NCBI RefSeq assembly: GCF_042685365.1
Contig: NZ_JBHUMY010000043.1
Coordinates: forward strand, 1 to 64,000
DNA: 64,000 nt
Direction of reading: 5' to 3'
Source of the DNA: Paenibacillus_AP thailandensis
GTDB lineage: Bacteria; Bacillota; Bacilli; Paenibacillales; Paenibacillaceae
The notes under the pieces are model-generated. The model saw nothing but the letters and a program-made list of their open reading frames with translations, did no database searches and was not told the DNA's origin. Numbering within the stretch: position 1 is the first letter of the stretch; every line of letters begins with the position of its first letter. Positions 1 to 8,306 of this stretch are shown in pieces. The position numbers and the translations under genes were made by a program.

Positions 1-689
1 CCCGCCGCCGCGCTATCCCCCCGCTCGCCCGCCTGTACGGCGGCTCGCGTCCAGCGCAAGACCTTTCCGCTTGCTGCGCCCGCTCTCTGATCTGCGGCGC
101 TCCTACCGGCGCCGCTCCCGATCGAAGTGCCCGCGCTCACTATGCCCGCTCCCTTGCCCACCGCGCCTCTATACGTATCGCCTCCGTGCATGCCTTCCAA
201 CGCGACTCCCGCGCCCGCTCTTCCCGCTCCCCTGCTTGCCGAGCCATCAAGCTTGCCGCTTACCCGCTTGGCCATACCCGCGCCTAGCGGTTCGATCGTC
301 CCGCTCTCTCCCTCGCGCTTTGCCTGCGCGACGGCGGCGGCTAACCGTTCCAACGCCCGCATCTCCCCCGGCAAGCCGGCTTCATAACCGTACCTATCCC
401 AATCCGATGTCACTTTGGACGGCTTGCGACCCGCGTTTTGTTTCTTGTGCCCCAACCGATCGTCGAACCTCTGCCAGAGCTCCGCCGCTCTGCGGGCATC
501 GCCCAGAGGCAGCGCTTCGGACCACAGCAGGATGGCCTCCGCCATTGTTCTCCCATGCGCAATGAACGCTTTGTCTCTTTCTCCTTGGAACGCGTCGGAC
601 AGCCAATAAAGCCGGTCCACTTCGGGCGCGATCGTAAACCCTGCACGCCACACCCCTTCCGTCCGCATGAGATATACATACGCCTTCAC
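1..689 (-). CDS. Unknown protein, N-terminal part (runs off the window)
   Basis: An open frame starts at GTG 689 behind a GGAGGGG SD and is still open at base 1, giving at least 229 residues. It begins VKAYVYLMRTEGVW. The first 95 residues look like a compact folded domain rich in Trp, Asp and Arg (AEAILLWSEALPLGDARRA). The rest is a low-complexity Gly/Ala/Ser/Arg stretch. I do not recognise the family. In Bacillus, comFA lies a few genes downstream of degSU, and Paenibacillus ComFA-like helicases can carry long N-terminal extensions, so this could be such an extension. That is inference from position only, because no helicase motif lies inside the window. Confidence 0.6.
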   Translation of the reverse strand, partial: MKAYVYLMRTEGVWRAGFTIAPEVDRLYWLSDAFQGERDKAFIAHGRTMAEAILLWSEALPLGDARRAAELWQRFDDRLGHKKQNAGRKPSKVTSDWDRYGYEAGLPGEMRALERLAAAVAQAKREGESGTIEPLGAGMAKRVSGKLDGSASRGAGRAGAGVALEGMHGGDTYRGAVGKGAGIVSAGTSIGSGAGRSAADQRAGAASGKVLRWTRAAVQAGERGDSAAA

Positions 690-948
690 CTTTGCTCCCC
701 TCCGTCCTCCGCTTTTCGCCCTGACAAGCGCCGCTTGCGAACCGGCCCGCCCTCCGGTTTCCCGGCTTGTCCAAACGGCAATTCCGATGCTTCGCTGTTC
801 CGCCGGCGATCGGATTTCCCTTTTAACGCTCAACAAAAAAGCACACGCCGCCAGACGCCTATGCGCCAGCGAAGTGTGCTTCACTCCGATTTTCGTTATA
901 GATTATGCCGGTTCCCGCCATTATGTTCACGACTCAATCGCTTTTCCC
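690..948. other. Intergenic, trhA terminator only
   Basis: Between the unknown gene and the hemolysin III gene I see only the terminator hairpin at 835-881. No other gene or repeat was recognised. Confidence 0.5.
835..881 (-). terminator. Rho-independent terminator after trhA
   Basis: On the minus strand an outer stem AAGCACAC/GTGTGCTT encloses a GC-rich inner region and is followed by a run of T. It lies 70 bp past the stop of the hemolysin III gene. Confidence 0.7.
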
Positions 949-1590
949 TCACGGGAACAAATAAAGCAAAATCGCAAAGAAATGACAGACCGATCCGGCC
1001 ACGACGAACAGATGCCAGACGGCATGATGGTACTTAAACCCTCTCCACACGTAAAACACCGAGCCCACCGTATACAGCAAACCGCCCGCAACAAGCCAGG
1101 TTATTCCGGCAGGGGCGAGCACCGCTTTCAGCGGTCCCCACGCAAATACGATAAGCCAACCCATCAAGATGTAAAACAAAGTGGACAGAAACAGAAATTT
1201 CTTAGTAAAAAATGCTTTAAAAACGACTCCGGCAAGCGCGATGCCCCAGACGATGCCGAACAGCGTCCAGCCCAGCGGACTGCGCAGCACCGTCAGCAAT
1301 ATCGGCGTGTACGTTCCCGCGATAAACAAATAGATGCAGGAATGGTCAAACGTTTCGAACAGGTCTTTCAGCTTCCCTTCCCGCAAAGCGTGCACCATCG
1401 TGGAAGCCGTATACAGCATCAGCATCGTCACGCCGTAAACCGTAAAGCTGGTCACATGCCAAGCCGACCCGTTTATGCTTGCATACACAATCAGCAACAC
1501 AAGCGCCGCCACGCTAAGCAAAGCGCCAAATCCATGCGTCACGGCATTTACGACTTCTTCGCGCCGCGAGTACACATACGTGTTCGCCAT
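949..1590 (-). CDS. Hemolysin III / TrhA family membrane protein (PAQR-like)
   Basis: A 213-residue protein with seven hydrophobic segments. The PAQR/TrhA signature residues are present: Ser and His in STMVHA, Asp in FDHSCIYLFIAGTY, and the paired His of HHAVWHLFVVAGS. These residues form a metal site in the superfamily. The B. subtilis relative YqfA is linked to membrane-fluidity homeostasis, and the old name hemolysin III does not imply toxicity. I chose ATG 1590 (MANTYVYSRREE) because GGGAGGTG lies just upstream; the frame stays open for 34 further codons with no SD. It sits between two unrelated small genes and has its own terminator. Confidence 0.88.
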   Translation of the reverse strand: MANTYVYSRREEVVNAVTHGFGALLSVAALVLLIVYASINGSAWHVTSFTVYGVTMLMLYTASTMVHALREGKLKDLFETFDHSCIYLFIAGTYTPILLTVLRSPLGWTLFGIVWGIALAGVVFKAFFTKKFLFLSTLFYILMGWLIVFAWGPLKAVLAPAGITWLVAGGLLYTVGSVFYVWRGFKYHHAVWHLFVVAGSVCHFFAILLYLFP

Positions 1591-1695
1591 CCTGCACCTC
1601 CCGTGTAACTTGATAAGCTCGTCCGTCTTTCCCGTCTTCCGGCCAGATTTGCAGTTCTCACCGGCGGGAAGAATCCGTTCTCTAACTATCATAAA

Positions 1696-2178
1696 CTAAA
1701 ACGGCATCTTGAACAAATCGGACGGATTTTGCAAATCGACCACAACCGGCTGCTCCTGATCCTTGACGATTCCTTCCGACCGCAGCGTCCATAACAAATG
1801 GTCGGCGGAAGCCGAACCGTTCGGCAAGCGCTTTCTTATTGCCATGCCGCTTTCCGTTTGTTCCTTGTCTTCAAGCTCTTTCCTGCAGTCTTGAACGGTA
1901 AGGCCGTGCCCCCGGTTTACGGCAAGCCGATCCGCTATGGCCACCGTATCGTCCGTAGATCCGCGGTCGACGACGGTAAGCCGGAACGTCGAGCCGGTTC
2001 GCCGGGCATAAAACTGAAACGAGCGCAAATACCACTCCATTAGACGGTCGTTATTTTCGGACACCAGAATGTAATGCTTATTCGTCTTCGATTTGCTTTT
2101 CGATAGCCGATACGCGACATGGACCATGCACGCAGCCAGAACATAACAGCCGATTACGGCCAGCAATATCGCCGCCAT
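1696..2178 (-). CDS. Short membrane-anchored glycosyltransferase-2-like protein
   Basis: A 160-residue protein: one N-terminal transmembrane helix (about residues 2-20), a Lys/Ser linker, then a segment resembling the first beta-alpha-beta unit of GT-A glycosyltransferases (HYILVSENNDRLMEWYL, LTVVDRGSTDDTVAIADRL). The second half of a GT-A fold and a clear DxD motif are missing, so catalysis is doubtful. Start ATG 2178 lies 8 nt after AGGAGG; an in-frame GTG at 2187 touches the SD and is unlikely. Conserved small proteins of this shape occur in Paenibacillaceae with unknown function. Confidence 0.6.
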   Translation of the reverse strand: MAAILLAVIGCYVLAACMVHVAYRLSKSKSKTNKHYILVSENNDRLMEWYLRSFQFYARRTGSTFRLTVVDRGSTDDTVAIADRLAVNRGHGLTVQDCRKELEDKEQTESGMAIRKRLPNGSASADHLLWTLRSEGIVKDQEQPVVVDLQNPSDLFKMPF

Positions 2179-2323
2179 GGCAGCCACCTCCTACTTGGTG
2201 CCAATATATGCCGCGATGCGCCCATAGGTTACGGCAAGCGCATACCTGTCCCGTTTTTGGCTTGTCGAGTCCTTGATGCAGCTCTAGCCGATTCTCGTTC
2301 GATACGGCTTCTTCCGTTTTTCG

Positions 2324-2884
2324 CTAACAGAATCCGCCATGCCTAGGAGCTACGCTTCCGTCGCTTTCCAGGAAGCTGATGAGTCTATAGCTGCGAACTC
2401 TCGAGTTTGAAGCCTCCGTTCCCGGGCTTTCTTTGCCGTCTCCGCTCATCCTTGCTTTGCGGTTGCCTTTCACGGCATTCCCCTCCTCCATCCTCTCGCT
2501 ATAGCCACGACCGCCACCCGCGCCTGTACACCGGCTTCCATTGCCGCCGGCGCTTCTATAAGCAGGTTTCAGCTCATCGCAATAACGTTTCCGATCCATA
2601 TCGCGCACGTGCGGCCCAAAGCCTTTAATTTCCCCCAGAATCCTCGCCTCTCCCGAAAGCCACGCCAAATCGGCGTAATACGAATATCCCCGCCAATCCA
2701 AAACTTCATATTCCAGGTGCAAGTTATCGAAATTGCCGAATAACGGCCACCACACCTGCTTCAAAAAAAGCTGTTCCCCGTGGCCATGCCCGCGCTCCAG
2801 CCTCCCTCTTCTTTCTCCTCTCCGACTGCTTAAATGCCCGGACAACCAGCGGTCATGCGCTTCTTCAAACGTCTGGCCGGCCAT
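2324..2884 (-). pseudogene. PD-(D/E)XK endonuclease-like protein, probably frameshifted
   Basis: The first 110 residues from ATG 2884 (SD GGGAGGAGGG) look conserved: FLKQVWWPLFGNFDNLHLEY, YEVLDWRGYSYYADLAWL and ILGEIKGFGPHVRDMDRK. The Asp of YADLAW and the Glu-x-Lys of GEIKGFG match the PD-(D/E)XK nuclease pattern, and Paenibacillus proteins with this core continue with a hydrophobic strand-helix C-terminus. Here, after CDEL near base 2570, the frame turns into Gly/Ser/Arg-rich sequence without family character. An alternative frame reads NLLIEA then AGVQARVAVVAIA and ends at TGA 2470-2472, which looks more like the expected C-terminus. I infer a frameshift; a divergent intact gene of 186 residues is the alternative. 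Confidence 0.55.
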
Positions 2885-2903
2885 TTCTTCCCTCCTCCCA
2901 ATT

Positions 2904-2940
2904 AAAAAAGTCCCCATTCATCATGAAGATGAATAGGGAC
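2904..2940 (-). terminator. Rho-independent terminator upstream of the endonuclease-like gene
   Basis: A 13-bp stem (GTCCCTATTCATC with GATGAATGGGGAC, one GU pair) is followed by six T on the minus strand. No protein gene lies directly upstream, so it ends either degU read-through or an unrecognised transcript from 2941-3596. Confidence 0.75.
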
Positions 2941-3133
2941 GTTCTTCGTCGCATGTTTCGTTCGTATTATTTTGTTTGCTGCCTTTAGACTACCCTTTTT
3001 CACCGCATTCGTCAATCTTGACATCAGATTCCGCCCGATCTCCGTCTGGAGATAGCGAACTTTACTTCAGCCAATCCTGCCGACCGCTTAAACGTTCCGA
3101 ATGAGTAGATTCTCCTGATCATCTTTGAAGCTT

Positions 3134-3320
3134 TTAAATGTAAAAGTACAGTTAAAAAATACAACTCTTGGCCGATCCATATCGCTTACATGCAAATATA
3201 CATTTAGCGAAGGAGCCGGAGCGCTGTTTCCCGCAAAAAGGAGCTTTTTACATGCACATTTGCAGTTAAACATCGCCTAACCGGCAAAAAAACGAGTTTT
3301 AACTGTACTTTTACAGTTAA
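3134..3320. repeat. Cluster of four 22-bp imperfect palindromes
   Basis: Units at 3134-3155, 3186-3207, 3248-3269 and 3299-3320 follow the pattern TTAnnTGyAnnnnTrCAnTTAr. The last is a perfect inverted repeat, TTAACTGTA-cttt-TACAGTTAA. The first matches its reverse complement at 21 of 22 positions; the two middle units are more diverged. Spacers are 30, 40 and 29 bp and share no sequence. Two related units occur at 62846-62929. Confidence 0.75.
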
Positions 3321-3332
3321 CCTGCACCAAGA

Positions 3333-3505
3333 GGCTCCGGCACCGCCAAGCAAGCCTCCGCTTCCCCGTGCTCGCCCTCACGGGCCGGGCCTGCACCAGG
3401 GATGCTGCATCTTGCGCCCTTACCCGGCCACACTTGCTCCGGGCTCCGGCACCGCCGAGCAAGCCTCCGCTTCCCGTGCTCGCCCTCGCGGGCCGGGCCT
3501 GCACC
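3333..3505. repeat. GC-rich direct repeat, two copies of about 65 bp
   Basis: Segments 3333-3397 and 3442-3505 are nearly identical (GGCTCCGGCACCGCC through GGGCCTGCACC), differing at a few bases including one 1-bp indel. The end of the unit (CCTGCACC) also occurs at 3321-3328, right after the last palindrome, suggesting a trace of a third copy. The block is much richer in GC than the flanking AT-rich palindrome cluster. Confidence 0.8.
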
Positions 3506-3596
3506 GCGAAGCGCCGCTCTCGCGTGCCCATGCGCCCGCTTCGATCCCTGCTCCCGCGTTATTGCCGCGGAACGGCCAAAAGGCCGGATCACGCGG

Positions 3597-4328
3597 TTAA
3601 AGCGTAACCCAGCCGTATTTGATGGAATTGATAACCGCCTGCGTGCGGTCGTCGACCTCCATTTTTTGCAAAATGCTGCTGACGTGGTTTTTGACCGTCT
3701 TCTCGCTGATAAACAAATTCTCGCCGATCATCTTGTTGCTCTTGCCTTCCGCCATCAGGCGCAATACCTCGGCCTCCCGGCGGGTGAGCGGATTGTCTTC
3801 GCTTGCCGTAAACTTGACGCCCGATTCTTTGGCAGCCGCGGCGCCCGTCATGACGCCCATCTCGTCCAAGTACGTCATGCGGCGGAGCTGATTGATCAGC
3901 TTTCCCGTTACTTTCGGATGAATGTAAGCATGGCCGTCGACGACGGCACGAATGGCGTTAATGAGCGCTTCCGCCTCCATGTCCTTCAGCAAATAACCGG
4001 TTGCCCCTTTGCGGAGCGTCTCGAATACGTAGCTTTCGTCGTCATGGATGGATAATATCAACACTTTTACATCCGGGAAAATCGTCTTGAGCCTTTCGGT
4101 TGTGACGACACCGTTCTCGATCGGCATATTAATGTCCATCAATACGATCTCAGGCATCGTGTGATTGCAAAATTCCATCACCTGTATGCCGTCGCCGCAT
4201 TCGCCGATGACCTCCAGATCTTCTTCCATGTTCAATATCCGTTTGAGCCCTTCGCGGAAAAGCTGGTGGTCATCCGCAAGCAAAATCTTGATCTTTTGTT
4301 TGCCGGCAATCGATTTCTGTAACATCAT
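3597..4328 (-). CDS. degU: Two-component response regulator DegU
   Basis: A 243-residue NarL/LuxR-type regulator. Receiver domain (about residues 14-130): acidic pair in LLADDHQLFREG, phospho-acceptor Asp in IVLMDINMP, Lys in GYLLKDM. The LuxR helix-turn-helix lies at about 178-240 (LTRREAEVLRLMAEGKSN, ISEKTVKNHVSSILQKM). DegU controls exoenzymes, competence, motility and biofilm genes in Bacillus after phosphorylation by DegS. Start ATG 4328 is 7 nt after AAGGAG, inside the end of degS and 4 nt past the degS stop, so the pair is translationally coupled. No terminator follows directly; a repeat-filled gap does. Confidence 0.95.
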   Translation of the reverse strand: MMLQKSIAGKQKIKILLADDHQLFREGLKRILNMEEDLEVIGECGDGIQVMEFCNHTMPEIVLMDINMPIENGVVTTERLKTIFPDVKVLILSIHDDESYVFETLRKGATGYLLKDMEAEALINAIRAVVDGHAYIHPKVTGKLINQLRRMTYLDEMGVMTGAAAAKESGVKFTASEDNPLTRREAEVLRLMAEGKSNKMIGENLFISEKTVKNHVSSILQKMEVDDRTQAVINSIKYGWVTL

Positions 4329-4332
4329 CAAC

Positions 4333-5538
4333 TTACTCCTTCCTATGCTCTGCTGTAATGGGAATTGTAATCATAACTTTCGTCCCGTGTCCCGGTTTTG
4401 AGTCGATATCCATCCTCCCTTCGACAAGTTCCACCCGTTCCTTCATCCCCACCAAGCCGAAATGAGTGTTATGGTATTCCGGCTCTTCCAGAAGCTTCAG
4501 GTTAAAGCCAACCCCGTTGTCCTCTACAATGATGACAATCTGCCCGGCATGATACTGCATCTCCAGAAGGACATGCGAAGCGTTCGAATGCTTATGGGCA
4601 TTGGAATACGCCTCCTGCACAAGCCGGTAAATGGCCGCTTCCATGGCGGATGGCAGACGGAATTCTTTGCCTTTCAAATCGAAGGCGGTATGTATTCTTG
4701 TGCGCTCTTCGAAATCCTGTACGAATTTTCGAAGCGTCGGTACAAGACCGAGATCATCCAGCGTCATCGGACGCAAATTGAAAATAATTTTGCGAAGCTC
4801 TTCCAGACCGGCCCGAACTTGCCCCTTTAAATCTATTAATTCGTCCTGCACCATCTGGAATTCCTGCTTCATCAGCATCCTTTCGGCAATTTCCGTCCGG
4901 AGCACGATGTTCGCGAGCGATTGCGCCGGCCCGTCATGAATTTCCCGGGCGATTCGTTTTCTTTCCTCTTCCTGAGCAAGGATGATTTTGAGACCGATAA
5001 GCTGACGGGTTCTGGCCGATTCCAGAATCCGGGTAACCTGATTCAAATCGCCGGACAAATATTCCAACACGACATTCATCTGAGACGCGATAACTTCAGC
5101 TCTTTCGATTGAGCCTTCCACGTTCTTCACCCTCTTCTGCAAATCGTCCCGCCGGGCTTTCAAATACGTTTCCTTCTCCCGGTACATCATCAGATCAAGC
5201 TGCAGCGTGGTCGCCTTCTCGTAGGCGATTTTGATGTCTTGTTCTTTATATCGGACAAAGTCTCTGCTAACTTCAGTCAAACGAATCCGGGCGCGCCGGT
5301 AGTCTTGTTCAAGTTTATCGACTTTGTCGATACACCTGACCGTCTCTTGGAGCACAATGTCCAACTCCTGTTCCAGAGACTCGAGCTCCGCGCGCGCCGA
5401 TTCGCATATTTCATAGATTTGGTACTTGCTGTCTTCCATCACTTTGATGGCATTTTTGATGACTCGATTTATGTCGCTAGCATGCTGATCCAAGACCAAT
5501 CGACAACCTTTCTCTGTCAAGGTTATACTTTCTATCAT
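4333..5538 (-). CDS. degS: Sensor histidine kinase DegS
   Basis: A 401-residue cytoplasmic kinase with no transmembrane segment. The N-terminal half is a long coiled coil typical of DegS (ESLEQELDIVLQE through KRVKNVEGSIERAE). The HisKA_3 dimerisation helix carries the phospho-acceptor in RIAREIHDGPAQSLAN, and the HATPase domain shows the N box (NAHKHSNAS), VEDNGVGFN and FGLVGMKERVELVEG. It phosphorylates DegU. The start is uncertain: ATG 5538 has no good SD, and an in-frame TTG about 16 codons further in follows GAAAGG; length against B. subtilis DegS (385 residues) fits either. It begins 29 bp past the glycosidase gene. Confidence 0.95.
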   Translation of the reverse strand: MIESITLTEKGCRLVLDQHASDINRVIKNAIKVMEDSKYQIYEICESARAELESLEQELDIVLQETVRCIDKVDKLEQDYRRARIRLTEVSRDFVRYKEQDIKIAYEKATTLQLDLMMYREKETYLKARRDDLQKRVKNVEGSIERAEVIASQMNVVLEYLSGDLNQVTRILESARTRQLIGLKIILAQEEERKRIAREIHDGPAQSLANIVLRTEIAERMLMKQEFQMVQDELIDLKGQVRAGLEELRKIIFNLRPMTLDDLGLVPTLRKFVQDFEERTRIHTAFDLKGKEFRLPSAMEAAIYRLVQEAYSNAHKHSNASHVLLEMQYHAGQIVIIVEDNGVGFNLKLLEEPEYHNTHFGLVGMKERVELVEGRMDIDSKPGHGTKVMITIPITAEHRKE

Positions 5539-5567
5539 ACACAGATTGGCCGAGAATCGTCTATACT

Positions 5568-8306
5568 TTAGCTTATGGTAACTTTTTTGGCATTATTATC
5601 GTAGCCGACCTTAAGTCCCAAATTTTCGGAAACGATCCGAATCGGAACAAGCGTCCGCCCATTTCGGACAATCGGCGAGACGGCCGTCTCGGAAAGCGCG
5701 CCGTTAACGTTAATTTCCTTTTTGTCGATCACCATCTCCACCATCTTGCTGCCCCGAAGCACCGTAATCCGTTTCAAACTATTTTCCCATTTTACTTCTC
5801 CGCCCATGGCGTCGCTTATAAATCGAATCGGTACATAAGTCGTACCGTTCAATACGATCGGAGCAGCGTCAAGCGTATACGTCTTTTCTCCTACGGTCGC
5901 CTTCTTGTTGCCGATCGTCATTTCGATTTTTGAGCCCGTCACGGAAGGCGCGCTCGCCGCATACTGCATCTTGATATTGTCCAGCGCAATCGAGCCGGAA
6001 GCGGCCCGTTCGTCTTGCCCTTCCGCCGTCGTCACCACATAGATGCGCTTCAGCTTAACCGGATACGTCATGCCGTAAGAAGACAGATCGGCCTTGACGT
6101 TTTTCCAGCCCGACCAATCGATTTGCTTCGCAAGATCGACCAGATGCGCCTTGCCGGCCGCGTCAATGAACTCTGCGCGAAGCCAGTTAAGGCTTTTGTC
6201 CCCGTATACGTCCACGGTCATGGACACAGGCGAACCCGAGACTGCACGGCCGGAATTGTTGAACACCGCATAAGAAGCTTTGGTGCCGGTTCCTTCCGTG
6301 AAGTCGTACGATATTTGCAGCGCCTTCGCCGAAGTTTGTCCGTTCAGGCCGGATACGAGCTGCACGCCGCCTTTCGTCGTATTGGCCGGCGTAACCTGCG
6401 AGCTGATCAAATAACCGACGCTTTCGAAATCTTCAAACACGGTTTCGCTTTGGCCTTTCGTAAACGGAATCATCGTGGCGAAACCGTCGTATCTGGCGAT
6501 CGCATAGCCGACGCTGGCGTTTGGATCCACCTCGGTTACCGTAAGCGTATTGTCCGACACTTGCGCGTTAAAGCCGATAAATTCCCACTTCACGGAGCTT
6601 GCGCTTAAAGTATGCGTGCCGCCGTCTTTCAGCGTCACTTTGAGCGGAACGGAGACTTGCGCGCCTTCGGCAAGGGAGCCGGCCGCCGTGTCGATTGTCA
6701 TGGAAGCGATTTGGTCTTTCCCGACGACTTCGACCTTATACTCCGCAGTGACGGAGCCCGATTTTACTTTAATGGTGCCGCTGCCCGCCTTCGTTGCCGT
6801 AAGCTTGTTGCCGCTGAACGTGCCGATCGAGCCGGAAGCAACGGTCCAAGCCGTAGACGCCCCGTCGAAATTGTACGGATTGTAGTACGTATCGTAGCCT
6901 TTGACGCTGTATTCCGCCGTTTCGCCGACGAACATCACATTGGAGCCGCTGATCGTAATGCCTTTCAATTGCCCTGCGGGAGCCGTCGTAAACACGCCGA
7001 TGCCGTTCGCTACGCTGCGCTGCGTCGTGCCGTATTGCGTCGAATGCGACAGCGCGATGCCCGACTGGCCAAGCGGGCGCTCGACCATCGTCGTAGAGCC
7101 GCCTCCGTCGAGATTAATGCCCTTGTACACGCCGAGCTTCACCATAATTTCCTGGAGCTCTTTCAGGTTTACGCCGGTGCTGCTGCCGTATTTCTCCGTC
7201 GTGATCAGATAAATCTTCGTCCCGTCCTTCGAATAGCCGACGGCAGATCTCGATACGTACGACGAGCCGCTAACTCCCGTTATATCGCGGGAAAAAGAAG
7301 CTGCGGCGCCGTTATTGACGAGAATCGTATGGCCGCCGATCAGCATCTGGAAGTCTTCGGGGTCTACTTTCTTTCCGGTAGTGCCCGATACAAGGGAGTA
7401 ATCGGCCTCTATCTTCTGGCCGACCTGAAGATGCTCTTGCACGAACGCGGCCGCCTTGCCGTGCGTCCTTAATATGTACCCGTCCTCCGGCGGCTCTGCG
7501 CTAAGCGGGCCGTTGGTCGAGATCTCTTCGACGACGCCGTTCCGTACAAGCACCTCCGTAGGAGTCGTGGACGAATTTTTCGGACGCTCCGCGCCTCCCC
7601 ATGAGCTTGTATAAATATACATCGTGTCCACATGGCTGTAGTTCGAGGAGCCGCCTTCAGGCGAATAGGCGGATTGGTTCAAGCCGGCCAGAGGGAACGT
7701 GCTGCCGTCCTCCGCCGTTACGGTTCCTTCGAACGTGTAGTTGTCGATGCTGGGCACCCGGTCCTTCGACAAGCCAAACGCGTACATTCCCGCCAGCTGC
7801 ATCGGGCTCGACATGAACGTGCCGTCCGTCACTTGCGCCCCCATCGGCGACCCTTCCGTCGACGTGACGAATACGTCCGCGTTGATACCCGCTACCGCGC
7901 CGCTTTCCTTCACCATGTTCTGTACCGTGTTCAGCGTTCCGACGGTGCCGTTCTTCCCGCTTATCGCATCAAGCTTCACATAAGGATTCGTCAAGTCCAC
8001 CTCAATGACGTGAACGTTCGAAGTTGCCGCCTTGCCGCTGCGAGTCGTCTTCCATACGTAATCGATCCGTTTCGCCCCGGAAGTCACGTAGGACTCGCTT
8101 ACTTTCGTGAGCGTGCTTGCCGCCTGCGCCGCCGACGCCGTCGGAATGTAAATCAGATCGGCCGTAGCAGGCAGTACCGCTCCGACCGGCCCAATCAATA
8201 ATGCACCCCCCAGCACCATAATTGCCGTTTTTGCCGCCAATTTCTTTCCGCGGCGGCTTGTGCTTATCTTCTTCCGCATCCTCTTCCCTACTCTCCCATC
8301 TTGCAA
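5568..8306 (-). CDS. Secreted phosphodiester glycosidase with copper-amine-oxidase-like repeat domain
   Basis: About 912 residues. A signal peptide with an Arg/Lys-rich n-region and hydrophobic core (IMVLGGALLIGPVGAVLP) leads into a phosphodiester glycosidase (NAGPA, PF09992) domain at about 90-430, with AGINADVF and the catalytic loop GINLDGGGSTTMV. An Ig-like stretch (about 450-530) and a beta-sandwich resembling a carbohydrate-binding module (about 600-780) follow. The end is a copper-amine-oxidase N-like domain (VLNGTTYVPIRFISDAMGG, VRNGRTLVPIRIVSENLG) common in Paenibacillaceae envelope proteins. Likely role: hydrolysing sugar-phosphodiester bonds in wall polymers; the substrate cannot be read. 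TTG 8306 has GGAAGGA at 5 nt; ATG 8279 is an alternative start. Confidence 0.85.
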   Translation of the reverse strand: MQDGRVGKRMRKKISTSRRGKKLAAKTAIMVLGGALLIGPVGAVLPATADLIYIPTASAAQAASTLTKVSESYVTSGAKRIDYVWKTTRSGKAATSNVHVIEVDLTNPYVKLDAISGKNGTVGTLNTVQNMVKESGAVAGINADVFVTSTEGSPMGAQVTDGTFMSSPMQLAGMYAFGLSKDRVPSIDNYTFEGTVTAEDGSTFPLAGLNQSAYSPEGGSSNYSHVDTMYIYTSSWGGAERPKNSSTTPTEVLVRNGVVEEISTNGPLSAEPPEDGYILRTHGKAAAFVQEHLQVGQKIEADYSLVSGTTGKKVDPEDFQMLIGGHTILVNNGAAASFSRDITGVSGSSYVSRSAVGYSKDGTKIYLITTEKYGSSTGVNLKELQEIMVKLGVYKGINLDGGGSTTMVERPLGQSGIALSHSTQYGTTQRSVANGIGVFTTAPAGQLKGITISGSNVMFVGETAEYSVKGYDTYYNPYNFDGASTAWTVASGSIGTFSGNKLTATKAGSGTIKVKSGSVTAEYKVEVVGKDQIASMTIDTAAGSLAEGAQVSVPLKVTLKDGGTHTLSASSVKWEFIGFNAQVSDNTLTVTEVDPNASVGYAIARYDGFATMIPFTKGQSETVFEDFESVGYLISSQVTPANTTKGGVQLVSGLNGQTSAKALQISYDFTEGTGTKASYAVFNNSGRAVSGSPVSMTVDVYGDKSLNWLRAEFIDAAGKAHLVDLAKQIDWSGWKNVKADLSSYGMTYPVKLKRIYVVTTAEGQDERAASGSIALDNIKMQYAASAPSVTGSKIEMTIGNKKATVGEKTYTLDAAPIVLNGTTYVPIRFISDAMGGEVKWENSLKRITVLRGSKMVEMVIDKKEINVNGALSETAVSPIVRNGRTLVPIRIVSENLGLKVGYDNNAKKVTIS

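Larger units (their letters stand above)
2941..3596. other. Gene-free region with palindromes and a GC-rich repeat
   Basis: This 650-bp gap between degU and the terminator at 2904-2940 holds the palindrome cluster (3134-3320) and the GC-rich direct repeat (3333-3505). Short open frames exist on both strands, but none has an SD or protein-like composition. Confidence 0.6.

Noticed and set aside
1696..2178. Functional GT2 glycosyltransferase
   Set aside because: Only the first part of a GT-A fold is present and no DxD or catalytic base region is seen.
3088..3273. 61-codon minus-strand frame across the palindromes
   Set aside because: No SD, composition follows the palindromes, and no similarity to known proteins is apparent.
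3134..3320. CRISPR-like array (22-bp repeats with 29-40 bp spacers)
   Set aside because: Units are palindromic, vary by up to seven bases, spacers are uneven, only four units exist and no cas gene is near.
3277..3607. Small Ala/Arg/Gly-rich proteins encoded in the GC-rich repeat
   Set aside because: Open frames exist in several frames simply because stop codons are rare in GC-rich sequence; there is no SD and the frames repeat with the DNA repeat.
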